Counted from the stretch's first letter, positions 25,645-35,279 are shown. The stretch is DNA of 64,000 nucleotides from Herbihabitans rhizosphaerae (GCF_004216555.1 NZ_SGWQ01000001.1:491030-555029); one strand, 5' to 3'. Notes: generated from the sequence alone by a model not told the origin. Numbers and translations are program-made.

Positions 25645-27006
25645 TCAGGTGTTCACCCGAACGCCCCGGCCGAGTGCGGTGAGGGTGAACCCGGCACGCC
25701 TCGGCACGTCGGGGTCGAGCAGGTTGCGGGTGTCCACCACGACCGGCCGCCGCATCACGCCGGCCATCCGCGCCCAGTCCAGCGAGCGGAACTCGGGCCA
25801 CTCGGTGAGCACCACCAGCGCGTCGGCGTCCTTGCCGGCCAGGTACACGTCGTCCACCACGCTGAGCAATCCCGGCGCCGGATTGGTCGCGCCGGCCGCG
25901 AACGACGGGTCGTAGGCGACCAGCTCCGCACCGGCCTGCCGGAGCAACGCGGCGACGGCCAGTGCCGGGGAGTCGCGCACGTCGTCGGTACCCGCCTTGA
26001 AGGTGAGCCCGAGTACGCCGATCCGGTGGTGTGACAGGGATCCGCCGCGTTTGCCGGTGACGGCCAGCCGCACCTTGTCCACCATGCGCTGCCGCTGTCG
26101 CACGTTCGTGTCGATGGTGGCGCGCAACAGACGGAACTCGAAGTCCGCGGCGTCGGCCACCTGCAACATCGCGTGCGTGTCCTTGGGCAGGCACGAGCCG
26201 CCCCACCCCGGGCCGGGCGACAGGAACGCGGTACCGATCCGCCGGTCGTAGCCCATCCCCTCGGTCACGTCGTCCACGTTGGCGTCCAGCCGCTCGCACA
26301 GCTCGGCGATCGCGTTGACATAGGACAACTTCATCGCCAGGAAGCAGTTCGCCGCGTACTTGACCAACTCGGCGCTGGCCGCGTCGGTCAACACCGTCGG
26401 CGCGCCGAGCCGGGCGTAGAGCGCGGCCACCCGCTCGGCCGCGTCCTGCTTGTCGCAGCCGACCACGATCCGGTCCGGGTTCAGGAAATCCCGTACCGCC
26501 GAGCCCTCGCGCAGGAACTCCGGATTGCTCACCACCGCCACGTCGTCCCGGTCGAGCAACTCCGCGGTGCGCGAGGCCGTGCCGACCGGCACCGTCGACT
26601 TGTTCACCACCACCGCACCCGGCGGCAGCAGGTGACCGACCTCCTCGATCACCGACTCCACGATGCTCAGGTCCGCGACTCCGCCGACACCCATCGGCGT
26701 TGGCACACAAAGGAAAACGACCTCCGCGCCACCGTCCACAGTGTTGGTGCCTCCGGTGCCGGCGGGCGCGGAAGACACCGCGTCCTTCGCGCCGACCACG
26801 AACGACAGCCGCCCGGCCGCCATGCCCTCGGCGATCAGCTCGGGCAGGCCGGGCTCCAGAATGTCCACCACTCCCCTGGACAGCGCCTCGATCTTGGCCG
26901 CGTCCACGTCCGCGCACACGACCCGGTGACCGAGCGACGCGAGACACGCGCCAGTGGTCACCCCCACGTAACCGGTACCCACCACCGCGATCCGCCGTGC
27001 GAACAT
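25645..27006 (-). CDS. ugd: UDP-glucose/GDP-mannose 6-dehydrogenase family protein
   Basis: A 453-residue nucleotide-sugar dehydrogenase. NAD motif VVGTGYVGVTTGACLASLGH near residue 8, DILEPGLPEL, KSTVPVGT near 136, and the catalytic cysteine in GWGGSCLPKDT (C272). The C-terminal domain has LTFKAGTDDVRDSPAL. UDP-glucuronate is the likely product, feeding surface polysaccharide synthesis. The start overlaps the upstream glycosyltransferase stop by one base (TGATG), so both are co-translated. Confidence 0.93.
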   Translation of the reverse strand: MFARRIAVVGTGYVGVTTGACLASLGHRVVCADVDAAKIEALSRGVVDILEPGLPELIAEGMAAGRLSFVVGAKDAVSSAPAGTGGTNTVDGGAEVVFLCVPTPMGVGGVADLSIVESVIEEVGHLLPPGAVVVNKSTVPVGTASRTAELLDRDDVAVVSNPEFLREGSAVRDFLNPDRIVVGCDKQDAAERVAALYARLGAPTVLTDAASAELVKYAANCFLAMKLSYVNAIAELCERLDANVDDVTEGMGYDRRIGTAFLSPGPGWGGSCLPKDTHAMLQVADAADFEFRLLRATIDTNVRQRQRMVDKVRLAVTGKRGGSLSHHRIGVLGLTFKAGTDDVRDSPALAVAALLRQAGAELVAYDPSFAAGATNPAPGLLSVVDDVYLAGKDADALVVLTEWPEFRSLDWARMAGVMRRPVVVDTRNLLDPDVPRRAGFTLTALGRGVRVNT

Positions 27007-28403
27007 CAGACCCCCTCACCCACCGAGTCGACCGAGTTGCCGTCCTCGGACGGCAGCTTGCGCAGTGCGGCGAACGCGCTCAGCGTGCGCTCGCCGCGAA
27101 GATCGATCAGCCGGTGCCCGTACCGGTCGCGCTGCCGAACCGGCACCTCGGTGGACCGGTCGCGCCGGTCCATCTCCGGCCACACCAGGTCGATCGCCGA
27201 CTTGTAGCCGGTCAGCTCGTCGTAGGTGCCGACGTAGGCGCGCGCCTGCGGCCGCCAGTCCAAATCCTGCTCGGCGCGCCTGCGCCCGGACGCGCCGAGC
27301 CGCGCGCGCCGGCCCGGATCGTCGAGCAGATCCACCACCGCGTCGGCGAATCCGTCCACGTCACCCGGCTCCACGTACACCGCGCAGTCCCCGGCGGACA
27401 CCACCGTCTCGGTCAGCCGGTACGCCACCACGGGCAACGCGTAGGCCATGTACTCCATCGTCTTGTTCATCGTGGACACGTCGTTGAGCGGGCTCAACGG
27501 GTCCGGCGACAGCCCGAGCGACGCGGTGGACAGGTACTCGGTGATCTGGTCCGGCCCGACCCGGCCGGTGAACTCGACCACGTCGTCCAGCCCGAGGTCG
27601 GTGCACAGGGTTTGTAGGTCTTCAAGACAGTCGCCGAACCCGAGCATCGCGAACCCGACGTCGTCGCGGCCGTACAGGTGCACGATCCGGTCGGCCACCT
27701 GGAGCACGCCGTCCACCCCGTCCTGCGGCCCCATCACGCCGAGGTACACGACCAGGTGCCGGCGGCCGCGGCGCAGCTCGTCCACCGCCTCGATCGGGCG
27801 CATGATCGAGGTGTCCGGGCCGGAGCGCACGACCGTGGTCCGCGCCCTGGGCACGCCGCCGCGCTCCACGGCGATCCGCTGGTAGGACGTGTTGGTCGAG
27901 ATCACCCGATCGGCGGTGCGGAAAGTCTTGCGCTCCAACCACTTCAACGCGGCGAGCTGGGCGCGTGCCGGCAGGCTCGCCGGCTCGCCGAACCGGGAGC
28001 GGAACACCTCGGGGTTGAGGTCGTGATGGTCGAACACGAAGCGCACACCGCGCGGCCGCCACAGCCGGGCCAGCGCCCAGTAGGTGTCCGGCGGGTTGCA
28101 CGCCTGGATCACGTCGAACCGCCTGCGGCGCCACACTTTCCGGCTCAGCCTGGCGGTGCGCGCCCAGCAGTACGCGAACTCCCACGCGTAGCCGAGCGCG
28201 CCGGCGGCCTGTCGCGGCGGCGCGTACTTGTACAGGTGTACGCCGTCGAGCAGCTCGTAGTCAGGGTCTCCCGGCCCTTTCGGGCAGATCACGGACACCT
28301 CGTAACCCGCGGCGGCCAGCGCCTGACATTCCAACCAGACCCGGCGGTCCAACGGAACCGGCAGGTTCTGCACGATGATCAATACATGTGGAGGACGACT
28401 CAC
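27006..28403 (-). CDS. Glycosyltransferase family 4
   Basis: A 465-residue GT-B glycosyltransferase. N-terminal LIIVQNLPVPLDRRVWLECQALAAAGYEV (in two stretches) is typical of actinobacterial polysaccharide GT4 enzymes; the C-terminal half has VVYLGVMGPQDGVDGVLQVADR, GDCLEDLQTL, GLSPDPLSPLNDVSTMNKTMEYMAYALPVVAYRL with the nucleotide-sugar binding glutamate region. It is upstream of and coupled to ugd. Role inferred: transfer of a sugar, perhaps glucuronate, in assembly of a surface glycan. Confidence 0.9.
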   Translation of the reverse strand: MSRPPHVLIIVQNLPVPLDRRVWLECQALAAAGYEVSVICPKGPGDPDYELLDGVHLYKYAPPRQAAGALGYAWEFAYCWARTARLSRKVWRRRRFDVIQACNPPDTYWALARLWRPRGVRFVFDHHDLNPEVFRSRFGEPASLPARAQLAALKWLERKTFRTADRVISTNTSYQRIAVERGGVPRARTTVVRSGPDTSIMRPIEAVDELRRGRRHLVVYLGVMGPQDGVDGVLQVADRIVHLYGRDDVGFAMLGFGDCLEDLQTLCTDLGLDDVVEFTGRVGPDQITEYLSTASLGLSPDPLSPLNDVSTMNKTMEYMAYALPVVAYRLTETVVSAGDCAVYVEPGDVDGFADAVVDLLDDPGRRARLGASGRRRAEQDLDWRPQARAYVGTYDELTGYKSAIDLVWPEMDRRDRSTEVPVRQRDRYGHRLIDLRGERTLSAFAALRKLPSEDGNSVDSVGEGV

Positions 28404-28662
28404 CCCGGGCCCCTTCTAAGACGACGTCGCACGACGCAGTTGCAGCCCGACGCAGACGTATTCGCTTGCCTCCCCTCTGTGGTTACCGAGAAGTCGGAAA
28501 AAGAGGCCGGACGGGGAGAAGATTCCCCGCCACTCGCGGAAGTGGTTGCCAGGCAACCGAAAACACGGTCGGTAACGGCTACGGGCGGGCGCTCGATCTA
28601 CCGGGCACTGACGCTGTCGCCGGGGAGTGCCGGCGCGTCGCGGCATGCGTGGAGGGCTCACG

Positions 28663-30759
28663 ATGAAGCGACCGTTGGCCGTCGTGGTGGTGACCTACAA
28701 CAGCGCGGCGGTGATCGAGGACTGTCTCGCCGCACTGCCGGACGCGTTGGGCGATGTGGGTGACACCCGTGTGATCGTGGTGGACAACGACTCCACCGAC
28801 GACACCGTGAAGGTGGCCAAGACCTACCCCGTGAGGGTGATCGAGCGCGGCTCCAACGACGGGTTCGCCGCCGGGGTGAACGCGGGCATCGACGCTGCCA
28901 CAGCCGCCGCCGACGGCTGCGACGTGCTCGTGCTCAACGCGGACATCCGGCTCGCCCCCGGCTCGGTCGCCACGCTGCGCGACAGTCTGACCCGCAGCCC
29001 GGCGGGCATCGCCGTACCCCGGCTGGTCGGCCCGGACGGCGAGTTGCACCCGTCGCTGCGCCGAACACCCACGGTGCCCAGGGTGCTCGGCGAGGCGCTG
29101 CTCGGCGGTACCCGCGCCGGCCGGCTGGGCGTCGGCGAGCTGATGATCGGGCCGCGCGCCTACGCGAAGGCGCGGCTGGTCGACTGGGCCAGCGGTGCCG
29201 CGTGGCTGATCAGCCGCGAGTGCCTGGACGTGGCCGGCCGGCTGGACGAGCGGTACCTGCTGTACTCCGAGGAGACCGACTACATGCTGCGGGCCACCGC
29301 CGCCAGTTTCCCGGTGCGCTACGAGCCGGACGCCGTGGCGACGCACCTCGGCGGCGAGGTGCAGTCGTCAAGTCCACTGTGGACATTGCTCACCGCGAAC
29401 CGGGTGCGGCTGCACCGGGAGCGGCACGGGCGGCTGGCCGGCGTGCTGATGCGGCTGGCACTGATACTCAACGAGGCGCTGCGCTCGGTGCGCGGCACGC
29501 CGGTCGACGTGGCCCGCCACCGGGCGGCGCTGCGCGGGCTGATCCGCCTGCGCCGGTGGCCGAAACCGTTGTACGACAAAGACAACCCGCCGTACGTGTG
29601 CTTCTCCGCGCAGGACTGGTGGTACCACAACCAGGCGCACTCGGACTTCCAGTTGCTGCGCCGGGTGGCCGAGACGCGCACCGTGCTGCTGGTCAACTCG
29701 ATCGGCCTGCGTATGCCGCTGCCCGGCCGCAGCACCCAGTTCGCCCGCCGCGTGCTGCGCAAGGCGCGCAGCGTGGCCAAGCTCGTGCGCACCCCGGTAC
29801 CCGAACTGCCGCGCTTCCACGTGATGACGCCACTGGTGCTCCCGTTCTACGGGAAACCGTTGCTGCGCAAGGCGAACGCGGTCCTGGTACGCGCGCAGGT
29901 GAAGGCCGTGAGCCGGGCGCTCGGCATCCGCGAGCCGGTCGTCGTGGTGACCATCCCGACCGCGTGGGACGTGGTCGCGCCGATGCGCAGGCGGTCACTG
30001 GTGTTCAACCGGTCCGATCGGCACTCCGCGTTCCCCGAGTCGGACGAGCCGACGATCCGCGCGCTGGAGGACTCCCTGCTGCGCGAGTCCGATCACGTGC
30101 TCTACGTCAGCCGGGCACTGCAGCACGACGAGTCCGAGGCCACCGGCGAGCGGGCGCACTTCCTGGACCACGGCGTGGATCTGGACCACTTCCGGCGCCG
30201 CACCCAGCGGCAGATCCCGCGCGATCTGGCCGAGGTGCCGGGTCTGAAGATCGGGTTCTTCGGCAGCCTGGACGACTACCTGGTGGACTTCGACCTCCTC
30301 GAACGGGTGGCCGCCGAGATCCCCGAGGCGTCGCTGGTGCTCATCGGCGACGCCACCTGCTCGATGGAGCGATTCGACAAGTACCCGAACGTGCACTGGC
30401 TCGGATTCCGTCCGTACGAACGGATTCCGGCGTACGGGTCCGGCTTCGACGTGGCACTGATGCCGTGGCTGTCCAACGAGTGGATCACCCACGCGAACCC
30501 GATCAAGATGAAGGAGTACCTCGCGCTCGGGCTCGCCGTGGTGAGCACCGACTTCCCCGAGGTGGCCAGGTACCGCGAGGTGATCAGGGTGGCGGGCGAC
30601 CACGCCAGGTTCGTCGAACTGATCCGCGACTCGCTGGCCGACGGCGGCCCGCGCACCCCGGAGCTGCGCCGGGTCGAGGTCGCCGACGCCTCGTGGGACT
30701 CGCGCGCGGCCGCGCTGATGGCGCTGGCCGAACGACCGGACCGGCCATGTGCGGAATAG
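28663..30759 (+). CDS. Bifunctional glycosyltransferase (GT2 fused to GT4-like domain)
   Basis: A 698-residue two-domain protein. Residues 1-270 are a GT2 enzyme: VVVVTYNSAAVIEDCLAALP, VDNDSTDDT, NDGFAAGVNAGI, LNADIRL (DxD-like), WASGAAWLISRECLDVAG, and DERYLLYSEETDYMLRA, resembling rhamnosyltransferases. From about 310 on is a second transferase of GT-B type: PPYVCFSAQDWWYHNQAHSDFQLL, GLKIGFFGSLDDYLVDFDLL, VHWLGFRPYERIPAYGSGFDVALMPW, NPIKMKEYLALGLAVVSTDFPE (each in parts). The fusion implies two consecutive sugar additions. GGAGG precedes the ATG; the stop overlaps asnB by 13 bases. Confidence 0.9.
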   Translation: MKRPLAVVVVTYNSAAVIEDCLAALPDALGDVGDTRVIVVDNDSTDDTVKVAKTYPVRVIERGSNDGFAAGVNAGIDAATAAADGCDVLVLNADIRLAPGSVATLRDSLTRSPAGIAVPRLVGPDGELHPSLRRTPTVPRVLGEALLGGTRAGRLGVGELMIGPRAYAKARLVDWASGAAWLISRECLDVAGRLDERYLLYSEETDYMLRATAASFPVRYEPDAVATHLGGEVQSSSPLWTLLTANRVRLHRERHGRLAGVLMRLALILNEALRSVRGTPVDVARHRAALRGLIRLRRWPKPLYDKDNPPYVCFSAQDWWYHNQAHSDFQLLRRVAETRTVLLVNSIGLRMPLPGRSTQFARRVLRKARSVAKLVRTPVPELPRFHVMTPLVLPFYGKPLLRKANAVLVRAQVKAVSRALGIREPVVVVTIPTAWDVVAPMRRRSLVFNRSDRHSAFPESDEPTIRALEDSLLRESDHVLYVSRALQHDESEATGERAHFLDHGVDLDHFRRRTQRQIPRDLAEVPGLKIGFFGSLDDYLVDFDLLERVAAEIPEASLVLIGDATCSMERFDKYPNVHWLGFRPYERIPAYGSGFDVALMPWLSNEWITHANPIKMKEYLALGLAVVSTDFPEVARYREVIRVAGDHARFVELIRDSLADGGPRTPELRRVEVADASWDSRAAALMALAERPDRPCAE

Positions 30760-32594
30760 CGGGCATCCGGTACTTCGACGGGCGGCACGTCGACCCGGAA
30801 TCGTTGTCCGCCATGGCCAAACGACTGCACCACCGGGGGCCGGACGATCTCGGCTGCTATGCCGACGGGGCGGTCGGCCTCGCGCACACCCGGCTGTCGA
30901 TCATCGACCTGGGCGGCTCGCGGCAGCCGATGACCGGTGCCGTCGGAGCGCACCACCTGGTGTTCAACGGCGAGATCCTGAACTACCGCGAGCTGCGCGC
31001 GAGCACGCCGTACCCGTACCGCACCAGCGGCGACACCGAGGTGCTGCTCGCGATGTACGAGCGGTTCGGCGCCGAGGGCGTGACCCGGCTGCGCGGGCAG
31101 TTCGCCTACGCGTTGCACGACGACGAGACCGGCGAGACGCACCTGGTGCGCGACCGGCTCGGGATCCTGCCGCTGTACTACTACGCCGACGCGGGCATGA
31201 TCGCGTTCGCCTCGGAGATCAAGGCGCTGCTGCCGGTGATCCCATCGTCCACTGTGGACACCGACAGCCTGCACGACTATCTGGCGCACCGGTCGGTGCC
31301 GGCGCCGTTCACGATGATCACCGGAGTGCGCAAGCTGCCGCCCGGTCACCGCCTCGTGGTCACCGCCGAGGGCCGGGTGCACGTACGGCCCTACTGGGCG
31401 ATCGACCCGGTGCGCCGCCGGACGCACGTCGCGCCCGAGGACGCGGTTCGCCTGGTGCGCAACGCTTTGCGCGATTCGATCGCCGAGGCGCTGATCGCCG
31501 ACGTTCCGGTCGGGGCGTACCTGTCCGGCGGCGTCGACTCCAGCCTGATCACCGCGATGGTGGCCGAGCACCGGGCCGGCGCCGGGGTGTCCACCTACTC
31601 CGCCGGGTTCGGCGACTCGCGGGTGGACGAGACCGAGTGGGCGCGCCGGGTGGCCGCGGTGGTCGGCAGCGATCACCACGAGGTGCTGGTCTCGCCGGAC
31701 GACTTCCGCGACTCGTGGGCGGCACTGTCCTGGCACCGCGACGCGCCGCTGTCCGAGCCGGCCGACGTCGCGGTGTTCCGGCTGGCCGAACTGGCCCGGC
31801 GGGACGTGAAGGTGGTGCTGTCCGGCGAGGGCAGCGACGAGCTGTTCGGCGGGTACCCGAAGCACCGGTACTCGGCGGCCACCCGCTGGGCCGGTGCGCT
31901 GCCGGCGGTGCTGCGCGGCCCGCTGCTGCGCCGGGTCGAGCGGGCACTGCCGGCCCGCGGCGCGCGACTGGGCATCGCGTTGCGCGCACTCGCCGAACGG
32001 ACGGCGGCGGAACGTATGCGGGCCTGGTTCGCGCCGTTCGCCTCGGCCGACCGGGCGGCGCTGCTCGGCCCGGCAGTGCGGGAAACCCTGACACCGTACG
32101 AGAACGGGCGCGGTGACGCGCTGCGCAGGATGCTCTACGCGGACGCGCACACCTGGCTCGCGGACAACCTGCTGGAGCGCGGCGACCGGATGTCCATGGC
32201 CGCGTCGCTGGAACTGCGCCCGCCGTTCCTGGACCACCGGCTGGTGGAGTTGGCCTTCCGGCTGCCCAGCGACGTGAAGGTGCGCGGCGGCACGACCAAG
32301 TGGGTGGTCAAGGAGGTGGCCCGCCGGTACCTGCCGGACTCGGTGGTGGACCGCCCGAAGTCCGGCTTCCGGGTGCCGTTGGACGCGTGGTTCCGGCACG
32401 GGCTGCGCGACATGGCCAACGACCTGCTCACCGGCCCGTCGTCCTTCGTGGCGTCCACAATGGACCGTGATGTGGTGCGGAACCTGCTGGCGGACCACGA
32501 TTCCGGCGCGCGTGACGAGCAGTCCCGGTTGTGGACACTGCTCTCGCTGGAAATGTGGCACCGGGAGCTGGTCGCCCGCAGGGACCGGACCTAG
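30747..32594 (+). CDS. asnB: Asparagine synthase (glutamine-hydrolysing), polysaccharide-cluster type
   Basis: A 615-residue class II amidotransferase. MCGIAG puts the catalytic Cys at position 2; HRGPDDLG and NGEILNYREL belong to the glutaminase domain. The synthetase domain has the PP-loop YLSGGVDSSLI, SGEGSDELFGGYPKH and DNLLERGDRMSMAASLELRPPFLDH (in parts). Such enzymes are frequent in exopolysaccharide clusters, where they may amidate a sugar acid rather than make asparagine; the neighbouring dehydrogenase and transferases favour that. Overlaps the preceding gene by 13 bases. Confidence 0.9.
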   Translation: MCGIAGIRYFDGRHVDPESLSAMAKRLHHRGPDDLGCYADGAVGLAHTRLSIIDLGGSRQPMTGAVGAHHLVFNGEILNYRELRASTPYPYRTSGDTEVLLAMYERFGAEGVTRLRGQFAYALHDDETGETHLVRDRLGILPLYYYADAGMIAFASEIKALLPVIPSSTVDTDSLHDYLAHRSVPAPFTMITGVRKLPPGHRLVVTAEGRVHVRPYWAIDPVRRRTHVAPEDAVRLVRNALRDSIAEALIADVPVGAYLSGGVDSSLITAMVAEHRAGAGVSTYSAGFGDSRVDETEWARRVAAVVGSDHHEVLVSPDDFRDSWAALSWHRDAPLSEPADVAVFRLAELARRDVKVVLSGEGSDELFGGYPKHRYSAATRWAGALPAVLRGPLLRRVERALPARGARLGIALRALAERTAAERMRAWFAPFASADRAALLGPAVRETLTPYENGRGDALRRMLYADAHTWLADNLLERGDRMSMAASLELRPPFLDHRLVELAFRLPSDVKVRGGTTKWVVKEVARRYLPDSVVDRPKSGFRVPLDAWFRHGLRDMANDLLTGPSSFVASTMDRDVVRNLLADHDSGARDEQSRLWTLLSLEMWHRELVARRDRT

Positions 32595-32596
32595 CC

Positions 32597-34000
32597 ATGT
32601 ACGTCGCCTCGGTCCGCCCGGCTCGATCGTCCACAGTGGATCCTTCCGCTGGGGACGGCCGGGTGCGCCGGCAACTGCCCGGCACGGTGTTCGCGCTCGG
32701 CACGGTCAGCCTGCTCACCGACATCTCCGCCGAGATGATCACCGCGTTCATGCCGGTGTACCTGCTGTTCGGCCTGCAGATGAGCTACCTCGCGTTCGGC
32801 GTGCTGGACGGGATCTACACCGGGGCCACGGCGCTCCTGCGGCTCGCCGGCGGATACGTGGCCGACCGCTCCCGCCGGCACAAGGCGGTCGCGGTCGCCG
32901 GGTACGGCCTGTCCGCGGTGACCAAGCTGGTGTTCCCGATGGTCGGCGCGTCCGCCGCGGGTATCGGCGGGGTGCTGGCCGCCGACCGGGCCGGCAAGGG
33001 CCTGCGCACCGCCCCGCGCGACGCGATGATCTCGCTGGCCACCCCGGCCGACCAGCTCGGCACGGCGTTCGGCGTGCACCGCACCATGGACACGATCGGC
33101 GCGCTGCTCGGCCCGCTGGCCACGTTCGCGATCCTGGCCTGGCTCACCATGAGTCCCGAGCCGGTGTTCGTGATCAGCTTCTGCTTCGCCCTGCTCGGGC
33201 TGATCGTGCTGGTGTTCTTCGTGCGCCAGCCGACGCCCGCGACCACGCCCGCCGAACGGGTCGGCGTGCGCGCGTGGGCGTCGCTGTGGCGTGACCGCCG
33301 GCTGCGCGGCACGGTGATCGCCGCCGCCGTACTGGGCTTGGCCAGCATGTCCGACGCGTTCGTTTTCGTTGTGCTGCAACGGGTTTCCGGCGTATCACAC
33401 TGGTGGCTGCCGCTGCTGCCACTGGGCACCGCGCTGGTGTTCCTGGCCGCCGCCACCCCGGTCGGAATGCTGGCCGATCGGCTGGACCGTGTTGGTGAGC
33501 CCTCGGTCGATGGGCTTCGTGATCGAGATGGCCATCTGACAAGGCGGAGGATAAGGCTCGTACTGGACCGTACTCGCCTTGTCCGACAACGCCGCCAGGG
33601 GCCATCTCGGCGCGAAGACCGCGACCATGGGGTCCACCAACCCGGTCGGGGCCGGTGGAAGGTGTTCTTCGCCGGGCACGTGGCGCTGCTCGGCGCGTAC
33701 CTGCTGCTGCTCGGCCCGTTCGGCGGGCTGCCGCTGGTGCTCGCCACGCTCGCGTTGCACGGTCTGTTCTACGCGGCCACCGACGGCGTGCTGATGGCGC
33801 ACGGCGCGACGCTGGTGCCGGCGCGGCTGCGGGCGAGCGGGCTGTCGATCGTCCAAACCGGACAGGCGGTGGCGCGCCTGGGGTCCTCGATCCTGTTCGG
33901 ACTGATGTTGCAGTACGTCGGGTTCGGCACCGCCATGGCCGTGGCGATCGCCGGACTCGTGGTGGCGCTGGCGGCGGTGGTCTGGCTGGTGCGGACGTGA
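32597..34000 (+). CDS. MFS transporter interrupted in frame by a MITE-like insert
   Basis: A major facilitator with normal membrane segments before residue about 298 (VFALGTVSLLTDISAEMI, YVADRSRRHKAVAVAGYGLS, ending GMLADRLDR) and again from VFFAGHVALLGAYLLLLG onward. Between them are about 55 residues of Arg-rich, non-membrane sequence encoded by a 151-bp palindromic element (33491-33641). The reading frame stays open across it, so a longer protein may be made, but a charged insert in a loop next to motif A-like residues could disturb function. The gene follows asnB by 2 bases and belongs to the polysaccharide operon. Confidence 0.82.
   Translation: MYVASVRPARSSTVDPSAGDGRVRRQLPGTVFALGTVSLLTDISAEMITAFMPVYLLFGLQMSYLAFGVLDGIYTGATALLRLAGGYVADRSRRHKAVAVAGYGLSAVTKLVFPMVGASAAGIGGVLAADRAGKGLRTAPRDAMISLATPADQLGTAFGVHRTMDTIGALLGPLATFAILAWLTMSPEPVFVISFCFALLGLIVLVFFVRQPTPATTPAERVGVRAWASLWRDRRLRGTVIAAAVLGLASMSDAFVFVVLQRVSGVSHWWLPLLPLGTALVFLAAATPVGMLADRLDRVGEPSVDGLRDRDGHLTRRRIRLVLDRTRLVRQRRQGPSRREDRDHGVHQPGRGRWKVFFAGHVALLGAYLLLLGPFGGLPLVLATLALHGLFYAATDGVLMAHGATLVPARLRASGLSIVQTGQAVARLGSSILFGLMLQYVGFGTAMAVAIAGLVVALAAVVWLVRT
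33491..33641. mobile_element. MITE-like palindromic element inside an MFS gene
   Basis: A 151-bp element whose ends are GTTGGTGAGCCC and GGGTCCACCAAC. The two arms align over about 42 bases with mismatches (both run into GAGATGGCC), and inner arms ACAAGGCG and CGCCTTGT continue the palindrome. The encoded peptide has no place in the MFS family. It carries no transposase. A target-site duplication is not clear, so precise ends are uncertain by a few bases. Confidence 0.65.
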
Positions 34001-34950
34001 TCCGGCACCGCGTCGCCGTCGGCGTCATCGCGATCGTCGCGGTGGTGCTGTTCGGGATCGGGTACGTGGTGTGGACGATGTCCGACCGCGACGCGGCGGC
34101 CGCTCCCGGCACGGCAAGCGGACACGCGTTCTCGTTCGTGGACTTCGCCGACGGCCGCACCCGGGTCGACCGGCTCGGCCCGGACGGCGCGCGATCGGTG
34201 GGATCCCTTCGCTGCCAACGGTTCTACTCCGCCGGTGGCACCAGCGTGTGCCTGCGGCTGTCCGGTGTGGGGCCGAGCTACTCGGCCGACGTGCTGGACG
34301 CGGGCGGCACGGTCGTGCGCAGCGTGCCGCTGCCCGGGGTGCCCAGCAGGGTGCGGGTGTCCGCGTCCGGGAAGATCGTGTCCTGGACGGTGTTCGTCAC
34401 CGGTGACTCGTACCTCGCGCCCGGCGGGTTCTCCACCAGGACGGGGTATCTGGACCTGCGCACCGGCACGCTGGTCGAGTCGCTGGAGGACTTCTCGTCC
34501 ATTGTGGACGGTCGGCCGGAGCGGCGGGTGGACTTCAACTACTGGGGTATGACGGTCTCCTCCGACGATCGCACGTTCTACGCCACACTCGGCTCCGGGC
34601 AGCAGAACTGGCTCGTGCGCGGGGATCTGGCGACTCGCTCGGTGACCACGATCCGGCCGGGCGTGGAGTGCCCGTCGTTGTCTCCGGACGGCACCCGGAT
34701 CGCGTTCAAGCAGCGCGGCGGGCGGCTCGGCGCGTGGCAGCTCAACGTGCTGGATCTGCGCTCTGGCAACGTGATCACGCTGCCGGGGACCGGCGGAGTG
34801 GACGATCAGGCGGCGTGGCTGGACGACCGTACGCTGGCGTATGCCAAGGTGCCACAGGCCTCCGCGCCGGCGATCTACACCTCGCCCGCGGACGGGTCCG
34901 GCGAGCCGCGCTTGGTGATCGGCTCAGCGGCGTCGCCGTCGCCGGGCTGA
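33997..34950 (+). CDS. Membrane-anchored TolB-like beta-propeller protein
   Basis: A 317-residue protein: N-terminal membrane anchor (VAVGVIAIVAVVLFGIGYVVW) and an extracytoplasmic region with propeller-like strands (MTVSSDDRTFYATLGSGQQNWLVRGDLATR, PSLSPDGTRIAFKQ, AAWLDDRTLAYAK). SPDG and similar motifs mark WD40/TolB-type repeats. The GTG start overlaps the MFS stop as GTGA, making it the last gene of the polysaccharide operon. Its 3' end overlaps the convergent DUF6191 gene by 76 bases. Confidence 0.82.
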   Translation: MIRHRVAVGVIAIVAVVLFGIGYVVWTMSDRDAAAAPGTASGHAFSFVDFADGRTRVDRLGPDGARSVGSLRCQRFYSAGGTSVCLRLSGVGPSYSADVLDAGGTVVRSVPLPGVPSRVRVSASGKIVSWTVFVTGDSYLAPGGFSTRTGYLDLRTGTLVESLEDFSSIVDGRPERRVDFNYWGMTVSSDDRTFYATLGSGQQNWLVRGDLATRSVTTIRPGVECPSLSPDGTRIAFKQRGGRLGAWQLNVLDLRSGNVITLPGTGGVDDQAAWLDDRTLAYAKVPQASAPAIYTSPADGSGEPRLVIGSAASPSPG

Positions 34951-35228
34951 TCGCGCCGCATGCGAACCACCTTGCGATCGAGGTCCACGCCCATGGCCGG
35001 CGGCGCTCCGGAGGAGTCCTCCTCCTTGATGATCTCCATCGAGTCGCGGTAGTCCAACTCGATCCGCTTGGAGCCGTTGAACATCGCGGTGACTTCGTTG
35101 ACGTAGGTCGCCGACAGCGGCGTGCCCCTCTGTTTGGCACGCCGCTTGCGCAGGAGTTCGACGCTGCCGACGCCCACGAACATCAGCAGGCTGCCGACGA
35201 TGCCCGTCGCGATGATCGCCGCCCACAT
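34875..35228 (-). CDS. DUF6191 family membrane protein
   Basis: About 117 residues: one membrane segment (AAIIATGIVGSLLMFVGVGSVELL), then a basic stretch RKRRAKQRGTPLSATYVNEVTAMFNGSKRIELDYRD (in parts) and an acidic tail with GVDLDRKVVRMRR. This matches the small actinobacterial DUF6191 family, function unknown. GTG codons upstream could start it slightly earlier. Its end lies inside the 3' end of the convergent propeller gene. Confidence 0.75.
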   Translation of the reverse strand: MWAAIIATGIVGSLLMFVGVGSVELLRKRRAKQRGTPLSATYVNEVTAMFNGSKRIELDYRDSMEIIKEEDSSGAPPAMGVDLDRKVVRMRRDQPGDGDAAEPITKRGSPDPSAGEV

Positions 35229-35279
35229 CTTCACGACACGCCAACGCTCGGCCACGCGCGGTCGTTCCCGCGCACGAGA

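Noticed and set aside
33491..33641. IS element with its own transposase
   Set aside because: The 151-bp element is too short and has no coding capacity; a MITE-like or other non-autonomous element is a better description.
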